DNA from: Marinobacter lipolyticus SM19
GTDB lineage: Bacteria > Pseudomonadota > Gammaproteobacteria > Pseudomonadales > Oleiphilaceae
Direction: 5' to 3'
Length of the DNA stretch: 64,000 nucleotides
Assembly (NCBI RefSeq): GCF_000397065.2
Contig: NZ_KE007329.1
Coordinates: forward strand, 1-64,000
Positions within the stretch are counted from its first letter, which is position 1, and every line of letters begins with the position of its first letter. The position numbers and the translations under genes are program-made. The notes under the pieces were generated by a model that made no database searches, was not told where the DNA came from, and was given only the letters and a program-made list of their open reading frames with translations. Below are positions 53,032 to 60,818 of the stretch, piece after piece.

Positions 53032-54675
53032 TTATTCCAAATACAATTCCCTCCCTGGTCCCCAGCGACTTGCCAGAGGCCCCTCAGAAAGAGCTTTCAG
53101 GCGCACAAAATACCGCCTTCCGGGAATCAGGCGCAAGGCCGCTGTTGTTTCAGACAGCGTTGCCTCTTTAATAATATTGGAAAAACCGGGTTCTTCCGAG
53201 AGCTGAAGGCGATAATCGGATGCGGTATCAACCTTTTCCCAGAATACCCGAACCTGGCTGTCGACGTAATTAACGCTGATGATCCTGACCGGTGGCAGGG
53301 TGCCGTTGATGGTGAATTCCCGGGCATCACTGCTGGCTACTGAGTTGCCTCCGGCTTCACTGACCACGCGCCAATAGTAGGTGCCGGGTGTCAGTGGGCG
53401 GGAGGGGAGTGCCCGGCTGTCCGGTGCCCATTCACTGGTAGCAACCAGACGGCGGAACGTGTCGTCCTCGGCAATTTCGATGCGGGCCACTTCGTTGCTG
53501 CCCTTCAGTTCCCAGCGGAACTCGGGCATGTCGTCATTCACCGTGGCGCCCGCTTCGGGTGCCAGTAGCTCCGCAGCCTGGGCGCTGAGATCCACTTCTA
53601 CCTTGAGTACGTCTGGCATGCCGGCTATGCCGCGGGTATTCAAGGCGGCCAGGTGGATTTCATAGGCGCCGTTGTCCAATAGGCTGAGGTTGTAGCGATT
53701 CCCGCTAACCTTACGGCTTTCCACCCAGCGACCGGACTCGGCTTCGAAAATATCGAGCCGGTGGCCCATGGCGCCGCTGGGTTGCCAGCTCATTTCCGTT
53801 GGCAGGCTGGTGATTTGCGGTGGCAGGGGGTTCAGTTCCGGTGCGGGCGGCAGGCGATGGATGCTCAGGCTGCCGCTGGCCGCTGTGGAAACACTGGCGC
53901 TGTACCCTGCGGGGATATTCCGGGTCTTTCCCCGGGGGCCAAAATTGACCGCTCCCTCAGTCACCTGAAGGTGGGTCGTGCCCGGTGCCGCCTGCATGGC
54001 AAAAACGGTGCCGCGAACCGCGGCTACGGCTGAGGGTGTTTCAATTTCAAACCGGGCTCCACCTTCAATGACCGGCTTGACCTTGGTGTGCACTTCGCCG
54101 TGATCGAGCCGCAATCGGGTATCGACCATCCCGGACTTTCCGTACTGGGTCAGGCGATTGAAAATCAGGCGGGAATCCGGAGAGATGCGCACCTGTGAGC
54201 CGTCAGCAAGCTCAACGGTAGCACTGCCGGAGCCGGAGATGATTTCATCGCCCACTCGTACCAGTGTGTCCGCCGTCAGGGAGCGTTTCCTGCCATCGTT
54301 GCCGGAGATATGCTGTACCTGACCGGATACGGTCACAACCCGTGCAGGATCAGGTTGACGCTGTAGCCAGGACAAAGGAATGCGCAAAGCATCGCCTTCG
54401 CCAATGGCAGCTGCGTTGTTGATGTTGTTGTACTGGAGCAGGCGGTCGGCGTGGACTGTCTTTGACAGCAATGCATTGGCCACTTCGCCAAAACTCTCGC
54501 CTGGACGCAGAGTGTAGAGCCATTCGGGGGTGGCATTGGTCTCCGCCCCGGGGCCTGCCAGCGTATGAGAGCCGCGAGCGATGGGCAGCTCAGCATGCAC
54601 TGGCACGGTCAGCGCCAGACAGGCCAGCGCCGACACAGCTGTGTGCCTTGTCAACAGACGGGCAAGATGCTTCAT
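53032..54675 (-). CDS. Secreted LysM-FecR protein with FN3-like repeats
   Basis: This 547-residue exported protein has a signal peptide ending VHA before ELPIA. A LysM-like domain (about 50-105; LYTLRPGESFGEVANALL) suggests peptidoglycan binding. A FecR domain (about 115-245; GDEIISGSGSATVELADGSQVRISPDS, EIETPSAVAAVRGTVFAM) and FN3/Ig-like repeats to the end follow. FecR domains usually pass signals in the periplasm. The gene starts one base after the stop of the response regulator, and the CHASE2 kinase follows. It may be the periplasmic sensor for that kinase. That is inference. Confidence 0.88.
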   Translation of the reverse strand: MKHLARLLTRHTAVSALACLALTVPVHAELPIARGSHTLAGPGAETNATPEWLYTLRPGESFGEVANALLSKTVHADRLLQYNNINNAAAIGEGDALRIPLSWLQRQPDPARVVTVSGQVQHISGNDGRKRSLTADTLVRVGDEIISGSGSATVELADGSQVRISPDSRLIFNRLTQYGKSGMVDTRLRLDHGEVHTKVKPVIEGGARFEIETPSAVAAVRGTVFAMQAAPGTTHLQVTEGAVNFGPRGKTRNIPAGYSASVSTAASGSLSIHRLPPAPELNPLPPQITSLPTEMSWQPSGAMGHRLDIFEAESGRWVESRKVSGNRYNLSLLDNGAYEIHLAALNTRGIAGMPDVLKVEVDLSAQAAELLAPEAGATVNDDMPEFRWELKGSNEVARIEIAEDDTFRRLVATSEWAPDSRALPSRPLTPGTYYWRVVSEAGGNSVASSDAREFTINGTLPPVRIISVNYVDSQVRVFWEKVDTASDYRLQLSEEPGFSNIIKEATLSETTAALRLIPGRRYFVRLKALSEGPLASRWGPGRELYLE

Positions 54676-54676
54676 A

Positions 54677-55402
54677 TCAGACTTGGTCCGATACCGTCGC
54701 TGAGTCTTCGATTGCGTTGGCGGTCATCGCCTCGAGCCGGTAGCCACGCTGATAAATGGTCTTGATCCGGAAACCATTTTCCGGGTTAAGGCCCAGTCGC
54801 CTGCGAAGTCGGCTCATGTGGGTGTCCACAGTGCGTGTATTGATGTCCCTTGCCAGACCCCAGACGCGCTCCAGCAGCATTTCACGGGTCAGCAGGCGTC
54901 CCTGGTTCTGGAACAGGAACAGGGTCAGATCAAAATCCTTGTCGGTGAGCGTCAGTAGTTCGCCATGCAGGATGATCGAGCGCTGTTGGGTGTTAATCTC
55001 AAACGGCCCGTAGCGGAGCACTTCTTTCTCGTTGTCCGGATTGGTGCGACGGGCCAGGGCATTGATTCGCGCGACCAGTTCCGCTTCCCGAGCCGGTTTG
55101 GCGAGGTAGTCGTCGGCGCCGGCGTCCAATGCGCGAACGATATCCGCCTCGCTGTCCCGTTGAGTCAGGAAGACGACGGGAATCGGCCAGTTCAGCTGGG
55201 CTCGCACGGTCTCGAGCACGTCGATGCCGGTCATGTCAGGGATCTGCCAGTCGAGAATGAGCAGATCGTAGCTGCGGTGCAGTACCGCGCTCAGGAAGGA
55301 CTGGCCGGACGGAAAGCTGTCACAGTGGTGTCCACGCTCAGAAAGAATGGACTGAATGTGCTGTGCCTGTTCATGTTCGTCTTCAAGCAGAGCAATACGC
55401 AT
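54677..55402 (-). CDS. OmpR-family response regulator
   Basis: This 241-residue regulator has a receiver domain (about 1-120) with EDEHEQA acidic residues, LLILDWQIPDMTG (phospho-Asp), TQRDSEADIV and AKPAREAEL (Lys). A winged-helix DNA-binding domain (about 130-228) has LTDKDFDLTLFLFQNQGRLLTRE and VDTHMSRLRRRLG. ATG 55402 is preceded by AGGAGA; the frame could begin upstream but without a ribosome site. It is first in the leftward signalling unit and probably regulates the FecR-kinase genes and others. Its partner kinase is the CHASE2 protein. Confidence 0.93.
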   Translation of the reverse strand: MRIALLEDEHEQAQHIQSILSERGHHCDSFPSGQSFLSAVLHRSYDLLILDWQIPDMTGIDVLETVRAQLNWPIPVVFLTQRDSEADIVRALDAGADDYLAKPAREAELVARINALARRTNPDNEKEVLRYGPFEINTQQRSIILHGELLTLTDKDFDLTLFLFQNQGRLLTREMLLERVWGLARDINTRTVDTHMSRLRRRLGLNPENGFRIKTIYQRGYRLEAMTANAIEDSATVSDQV

Positions 55403-55526
55403 CTGGCGTCTCCTGAAAATAGCCCGTTCACTATGTTGAGTCTGTTCTCGTTTTTTAGTTATGAACAAAAGGCAATGTTAGATTTTCGGCTCATTATCAC
55501 AGAACACCAACGGGTCTTCAGTATCG

Positions 55527-57695
55527 TTATGTAGTATTGCGTAAACGAATGGCCGGTGTTCCGTTGTCGTCGTCAACTGTTTGTCGGCAGGCGGGAAAAT
55601 TACTGCAGCCCCAGAACCAGCCCTTTTTCCCTTTGCGTCGAACCAGCGGCGAGAAACAGTGGGGGCAGGGGACGGGTTTCTGGCTGGTACCGTCGGCAGG
55701 CGCCGTGTCTTCCAGCGGGCGAGTGCCGTTGCAATCCGGGAAGCGGGTGCAGGCCCAGAAGCGGCCGAACTTGCCTTCCCGCTCACGCATGGGGGTACGG
55801 CACTTGGGGCAGTGGGGAGACGTTGGCTGATCTGTCCCTGGGGCTTCCGGTGCACCCATTGGGGCGTTGACGAAGCCCCGAATCTGCTCTTTCAGCTTTT
55901 CCAGGAAGTTTCTCGGGTCAGCTTCCCCGCGCCGGATGGTTTCCAGCGTGGCTTCCCAGACCGCGGTCATGTCCGGTTTGCTGACGGTCTGCGGTAGCGC
56001 TCCGATCAGCGCCTTGCCCTTGCCCGTTGCCTTGATGTGGCGACTGTCGCGGTACAGGTAGTCACGTTTGAACAGCGTGTCGATGATCGCAGCGCGGGTC
56101 GCCTCCGTGCCGAGACCGTCGGTTTCACGCAGGGTCTTGCGTAACTCCGCATCGGTAACAAAGCGGGCGATGTTGGTCATGGCGGACAGCAGCGTGGCGT
56201 CCGTGAAGTGCTGGGGTGGCTGGGTTTTCCGCTCTTTGATGTCAGTGCGGTCGCACAGGACCGGCTCGCCTTTCTCCAGTCGTGGCAACGGTGCCTTTTG
56301 CGGTTCCTGCCGACCTTCCCGAAGGCGGATCTCCAGGGTTTTCCAGCCCGGGGTCAGCACCGCGGTTTCCGTGGCGCGGAACCGGTGTTCGCCAATGGTG
56401 ACGGTCAATCGGCCTTCACGATGAACGGCGTCGGCGCTGAACTGCATCAGATAGTACCGACTGATCAGCCCGTAGATTTTGTCTTCCGCCGCCGTCAGCT
56501 TGCCATTCGCGGATGTTCGGCTGGTTGGAATGATGGCGTGGTGGGCGTCAACCTGCTTGTCATTCCAGGCGGCCGTGCGCCGGGATAGGTCTGCCTGTTC
56601 GCAGGCCGGGGCCAGTGCCGAGGACACCTTGCTGATCGCACGTATTACACTTTCCCGTTGCGCGAAGTGCCCCTCTGGCAGGTAGCGGCAATCGGACCGG
56701 GGATAGGTGATCAGCTGATGTCGCTCATACAGGTTCTGGGCGGTATCCAGTACGTCCTTGGCGCCCATGCGGAATAACCGGCCGGCTTCAATCTGCAGGG
56801 CGGAGAGTGACAGCGGAAGTGGGGGCGCTTCATTGCGGTCGCGGAAGCGGGATTCGGTAATGCGGCCAGGGCGGCCTTCCACGGCAGCAGCAATTTGCTC
56901 TGCGGTGGCTTTGTCCAGCAGCCTGTCTTCTTCATCCAGATGTTCACGGAAGGCTTCATCGGCAAGCCAGCGGGCACTGAAGGACGCCGGATCACTGTCT
57001 GCTTCCAGCCCGTGACAGGTCGCCTCAATCCGGTAGTAGGGCTTGGGCTCAAAGTTCTCGATGGTGTTGTCACGTTCTACCACCAGCCCGAGTACCGGCG
57101 TTTGTACCCGCCCCACGGAATAGACACCCTGCTGGCCCTGCTGCTGGTAACTGAGGGTGTAAAAGCGGGTCAGGTTGATGCCATACAGCCAATCGGCCCG
57201 TTGTCTGGCCAGGGCTGAATGCGACAACCGGCGATATTCCCGATTGTCTTTGGGCGCCTGGATGGCCTTGGCAACGGCTGCGGGTGTCAGGTCATTAATG
57301 AGTATCCGCTGGACCGGGCAGGTGGCCCCGAAATAACGGATCACTTCGTCGACCAGTAACTGGCCTTCTCGGTCGGGGTCACCGGCATGAACGATCGTAT
57401 GTGCCTGGCGAATCAGGGATTCCAGCACGTTGAGTTGCTGGCGGACGCTGTCCTTGGGGGTGACTTCCCAGCGCTCGGGCACCAGGGGCAGGTCTTCCTG
57501 CCGCCACTTTTTCCAGCGCGGGTTGTACTGTGCCGGTTCAGCCGGTTCCAGCAGGTGACCGATGCACCAGCTGACGGTGACCGCTTCGTCGCCCTGACCA
57601 CAGCGAATCCAGCCCGGGCCTTTCTGGTGCGGGGCGGGCAGAGCGGCGGCGATGGCACGGCCCAGACTGGGTTTTTCGGCGATGTAAAGTTGCAT
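55527..57695 (-). CDS. topB: DNA topoisomerase III
   Basis: This 722-residue type IA topoisomerase has a Toprim start (YIAEKPSLGRAIAAALP), VGRVQTPVLGLVVERD, and the active-site tyrosine block LITYPRSDCRYLPEG. Two C-terminal zinc-finger motifs follow: CPKC...CTRFPDCNG and CPHC...CSNFPACRQ. E. coli TopB ends with a basic tail without these fingers, so the two four-cysteine fingers are a notable form. It would resolve replication and recombination intermediates. It stands alone on its strand. Confidence 0.95.
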   Translation of the reverse strand: MQLYIAEKPSLGRAIAAALPAPHQKGPGWIRCGQGDEAVTVSWCIGHLLEPAEPAQYNPRWKKWRQEDLPLVPERWEVTPKDSVRQQLNVLESLIRQAHTIVHAGDPDREGQLLVDEVIRYFGATCPVQRILINDLTPAAVAKAIQAPKDNREYRRLSHSALARQRADWLYGINLTRFYTLSYQQQGQQGVYSVGRVQTPVLGLVVERDNTIENFEPKPYYRIEATCHGLEADSDPASFSARWLADEAFREHLDEEDRLLDKATAEQIAAAVEGRPGRITESRFRDRNEAPPLPLSLSALQIEAGRLFRMGAKDVLDTAQNLYERHQLITYPRSDCRYLPEGHFAQRESVIRAISKVSSALAPACEQADLSRRTAAWNDKQVDAHHAIIPTSRTSANGKLTAAEDKIYGLISRYYLMQFSADAVHREGRLTVTIGEHRFRATETAVLTPGWKTLEIRLREGRQEPQKAPLPRLEKGEPVLCDRTDIKERKTQPPQHFTDATLLSAMTNIARFVTDAELRKTLRETDGLGTEATRAAIIDTLFKRDYLYRDSRHIKATGKGKALIGALPQTVSKPDMTAVWEATLETIRRGEADPRNFLEKLKEQIRGFVNAPMGAPEAPGTDQPTSPHCPKCRTPMREREGKFGRFWACTRFPDCNGTRPLEDTAPADGTSQKPVPCPHCFSPLVRRKGKKGWFWGCSNFPACRQTVDDDNGTPAIRLRNTT

Positions 57696-57811
57696 GGTTT
57701 CGGGTGCGTTCGGATTGGGATGGGAAGATGGCCTTTTGGCATGGGTGTGTCAAGGTTCCAGCCCACTGTAGTATGCTTCGGGTTATGGAAAGTTAAGGAG
57801 TTACAACGGTT

Positions 57812-58156
57812 ATGAAGATTCAGAACGCGATCGAGGAAAAGCTGTCCCGGGCTTTTGCGGTAAACCACCTGCAGGTGGAAAACGAGAGCCACAAGCACAG
57901 TGTGCCGCCGAACTCCGAAACCCACTTCAAGGTTACCCTGGTATCAGCGGATTTTGATGGGCAGATGAAGGTAAAAAGGCACCAGGCGATTTATAAGGTG
58001 TTGGCGGATGAACTGGCGGGTGAGGTTCATGCGCTGGCCCTGCATCTATACTCTCCTCAGGAGTGGTCAGACTCCGGTCAGTCGGTGCCGGAGTCACCAA
58101 ATTGTATGGGCGGGTCCAAAAAGGATGCGGCCATGACGTCAGGAGAGGGTCAATGA
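57812..58156 (+). CDS. bolA: BolA family protein
   Basis: This 114-residue protein has the BolA fold: IQNAIEEKLSRAFAVNHLQVENESHKH, then THFKVTLVSADFDG, HQAIYKVLADELAGEVHALALHLYSP with the conserved His that binds an iron-sulfur cluster with monothiol glutaredoxin. The C-terminal tail is acidic and variable. AAGGAG precedes the ATG. It overlaps the YciO gene by 4 bases (ATGA), so the two are co-translated. Regulation of envelope or iron-sulfur genes is inferred from the family. Confidence 0.93.
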   Translation: MKIQNAIEEKLSRAFAVNHLQVENESHKHSVPPNSETHFKVTLVSADFDGQMKVKRHQAIYKVLADELAGEVHALALHLYSPQEWSDSGQSVPESPNCMGGSKKDAAMTSGEGQ

Positions 58157-58776
58157 GCCAGTTTTTCCAGATTCATCCGGAAACGCCGCAGAAGCGGCTG
58201 ATCAAACAGGCGGTCGATATTCTTCGCAGTGGTGGTGTGATCGTCTACCCCACGGATTCAGCCTATGCCATTGGTTGTCACCTCGGGGACAAACAGGCGG
58301 CAGATCGTATCAAGCGGATTCGCAGGCTGGATGACAAGCACAATTTCACCCTGATGTGCCGTGATCTTTCGGACATCGGTGTGTATGCCAAGGTAGGCAA
58401 CACCCAGTACCGGCTGCTCAAGACCTTCACACCGGGCCCCTACACCTTCATTCTGGATGCCACCAGCGAAGTGCCGCGCAGGTTGCTGCATCCCAAGCGT
58501 CGCACTATTGGGCTGCGGGTGCCGGATAACGCCATTGTGCAGGAATTGTTGGGCGAGCTGGGCGAGCCGATCATGAGCAGCACCCTGATCCTGCCGGGGG
58601 AAACCGATCCCATGACAGATCCCTACGACATCCGGGAAACTCTCGAACATGAGCTTGATCTGATCATCGACGGTGGTTTCTGCGGTCTTGAGGCGACAAC
58701 GGTGGTGAATATGACCGATGACGTGCCCGAGGTTACCCGGATTGGTAAAGGCGACCCCGCTCCGTTCCAGGTCTGA
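58153..58776 (+). CDS. yciO: YrdC/Sua5 family protein, YciO type
   Basis: This 207-residue protein has the YrdC fold: LRSGGVIVYPTDSAYAIGC, then KRIRRLDDKHNFTLMC, TPGPYTFIL, RTIGLRVPDN, and STLILPGE. Close matches are YciO proteins rather than TsaC itself, so a role in threonylcarbamoyl-AMP metabolism or RNA binding is likely but unproven. The start ATG 58153 overlaps the bolA stop. The length is typical. Confidence 0.88.
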   Translation: MSQFFQIHPETPQKRLIKQAVDILRSGGVIVYPTDSAYAIGCHLGDKQAADRIKRIRRLDDKHNFTLMCRDLSDIGVYAKVGNTQYRLLKTFTPGPYTFILDATSEVPRRLLHPKRRTIGLRVPDNAIVQELLGELGEPIMSSTLILPGETDPMTDPYDIRETLEHELDLIIDGGFCGLEATTVVNMTDDVPEVTRIGKGDPAPFQV

Positions 58777-58825
58777 CCCGTTCAAGATAGGGCCGGGGTA
58801 CCGGCCTTACTTTTATCTGACCGCG

Positions 58826-59488
58826 TCAGGCGCGGGTATTGAAGCTGAACGCGTAGTGTTTGCGCTGCCCGGCAGCCTCTACCTGCTCCGCGCCAACGGA
58901 TTTACGCAGGGTGTCATAGCGGTGCACCAGATCCTGAAGGCCATTGAACTGCTGGTTATCGCTGACCATCGTGTCCAGCAATGAGTTGTTGACGCCATAG
59001 GCCCTGTTCAGCTTGAGGGCGTTATCCACGAAGTGCAGGGTAGGCTCGTTCACACTCAGGCGGCTGAAGGCTTCACGAAAGCCCTTGTTGTGGTTCAAAT
59101 CCTGTTCAATCTGCGCGCGCTTTGCCTCCGGCAGTTTTCCGTCTAACTGAATGTTCCCGCTGTCGTCCCTGGCGACGTTGATGGACGTTGCCGGATGCAT
59201 TCCGTACTCGGCAAGTTTGTGCCGCAGTGTTTCCCGCACAAAGGCAAGGTCCTGCCCCACGGTTTGCTTGTAATCGGTGACCGAGAGCTTCCTGGATTTC
59301 AGTGTGGCCAGATCCGGACTTTCCAGTGTGGAGCGGGTAAACCGGTCATCCGTTGGCGATGCCGGTTGCTCTGGAGCCGCCGGGCCAGAAGTTTTTCCTG
59401 CCTGTTTCTCACCGGCTGCCTCAGGGCGTTTTTCCAACGCGGTCTGGAATTGGGTGCTGGCTTTGATCAGTGATGTAAGCAGCGACAC
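58826..59488 (-). CDS. Unknown 220-residue protein
   Basis: I do not recognise this protein. The GTG at 59488 has an excellent ribosome site (GGGAGGAAG, 6 bases away); the reading frame extends further upstream but without a start signal. The protein is soluble and mostly helical, with a Pro/Ala-rich segment (about 25-60), then LKSRKLSVTDYKQTVGQDLAFVRETLRHKLAEYG and a helical end. No signal peptide or membrane segment is seen. It faces the YciO gene and is divergent from the nuclease gene. Similar single-gene proteins recur in related genomes as far as I can recall, but I cannot confirm that. Confidence 0.6.
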   Translation of the reverse strand: MSLLTSLIKASTQFQTALEKRPEAAGEKQAGKTSGPAAPEQPASPTDDRFTRSTLESPDLATLKSRKLSVTDYKQTVGQDLAFVRETLRHKLAEYGMHPATSINVARDDSGNIQLDGKLPEAKRAQIEQDLNHNKGFREAFSRLSVNEPTLHFVDNALKLNRAYGVNNSLLDTMVSDNQQFNGLQDLVHRYDTLRKSVGAEQVEAAGQRKHYAFSFNTRA

Positions 59489-59666
59489 GGCTGACTTCCT
59501 CCCATCGTCACGGGTGATCAGTGACAAAAATCGAACGTATGGGCAGGTCTTTGCACAAATCGGGCCAATCGGAACCCGGAATGTCCGGTGCCCGAACGGT
59601 TCACTAACCTGACGTTTGAACGTAGAGTTAGCAGCCTGGTTCGTTGATCCATTGAAAAGGAATGTC

Positions 59667-60818
59667 ATGCCCCGAATTCTTCACACCGCAGACTGGCAGA
59701 TGGGCCGCTATTACAGCCGCTTTGATAACGATGATGCCGTCGCGCTGGCGGAAGCTCGGTTTACCGCCATTGAACGTCTGGCTCAACTGGCCAGAGATGA
59801 GCGATGCGATGCAGTGCTGGTGGCGGGGGATGTATTCGATGCCCAGACCGTGGCGGATCGAACCATTCGCAGGGTATTCAACGCCATGTCCGGTTTTTCC
59901 GGTCCCTGGGTGATGTTGCCCGGTAACCACGACGCCGCCCTGGCGGAAAGTGTGTGGACTCGCGCCCGACGCCTGAACGCGGTGCCCGACAACGTTCACC
60001 TGGCCCTGGAGCCGGGGGTTGTTGATCTGAAAGCGCAGGGGCTGGCCGTTCTCGCAGCGCCATTGACCCAGCGCCATACCCACAGTGACCTTACCGAGAA
60101 CTTTGATCACCTGGAAACGTCTCCGGAATTGCTGCGTGTGGGGCTGGCCCACGGTAGTGTCCAGGGTTTGCTGGCGGAGGATATCGATTCGGCCAACCCG
60201 ATTGCCGCCGACCGGGCTGCGCAGGCAAACCTGGATTATCTTGCCCTGGGTGACTGGCACGGTGTGAAACAGATCAACGCCCGCACCTGGTACAGCGGCA
60301 CTCCGGAGCCGGAGCGATTCCGCAATAACGAGGCGGGCGTGGCGCTGGTGGTGGACATTGCCGGGCCGGGGGCGGAACCGGACGTCAGCCGCCATCGCAT
60401 TGGCCAGTTTGAGTGGGTCCAGTGGCGTGAACACCTCAGTGTGGCCACGGATCTGGATGAATTGCTGCAGAGACTGGAAGAACTGCCGGCGCCGGCGGTG
60501 GTCGATATTCGGCTGTCTGGCGAGGTGGACCTGGCGGGAGAGCAGAAACTTCTCCACGCCCTGTCGGTGGCCGAGGCCCGGCATCGGAGCGTGCAGTGCG
60601 ATCGCAGCCAGTTGGCCCTTCAGCCTACCGATGAAGATATTGCCGAACTCAATGCCGATGGTTATCTGGGCGAGGTTATTGGTGAATTGAGGGAGCAACA
60701 GGAAAACGCCGATGATGAGAAGGCCGCCACATCGAGGGATGCTCTGGCGATCCTGACCAGCCTGTTGCGGGATCGCATCGAACCGGCGTCCGGGAACGCC
60801 GGGGAGGGTCAGCCATGA
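59667..60818 (+). CDS. SbcD/YhaO-like DNA repair metallophosphoesterase
   Basis: This 383-residue nuclease has the Mre11/SbcD motifs: HTADWQMG at the start, VLVAGDVFDAQ (GDxxD), LPGNHDAAL (GNHD), GLAHGSV, and LALGDWHG. The first motif is normally DxH (DWH). Here the histidine is glutamine (DWQ), an altered metal ligand. The C-terminal third is a capping domain. ATG 59667 follows AAGGA. It overlaps the SbcC-like gene by 4 bases (ATGA), so they form a nuclease-ATPase pair acting on DNA ends. The DWQ form may be typical of this subfamily. Confidence 0.87.
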   Translation: MPRILHTADWQMGRYYSRFDNDDAVALAEARFTAIERLAQLARDERCDAVLVAGDVFDAQTVADRTIRRVFNAMSGFSGPWVMLPGNHDAALAESVWTRARRLNAVPDNVHLALEPGVVDLKAQGLAVLAAPLTQRHTHSDLTENFDHLETSPELLRVGLAHGSVQGLLAEDIDSANPIAADRAAQANLDYLALGDWHGVKQINARTWYSGTPEPERFRNNEAGVALVVDIAGPGAEPDVSRHRIGQFEWVQWREHLSVATDLDELLQRLEELPAPAVVDIRLSGEVDLAGEQKLLHALSVAEARHRSVQCDRSQLALQPTDEDIAELNADGYLGEVIGELREQQENADDEKAATSRDALAILTSLLRDRIEPASGNAGEGQP

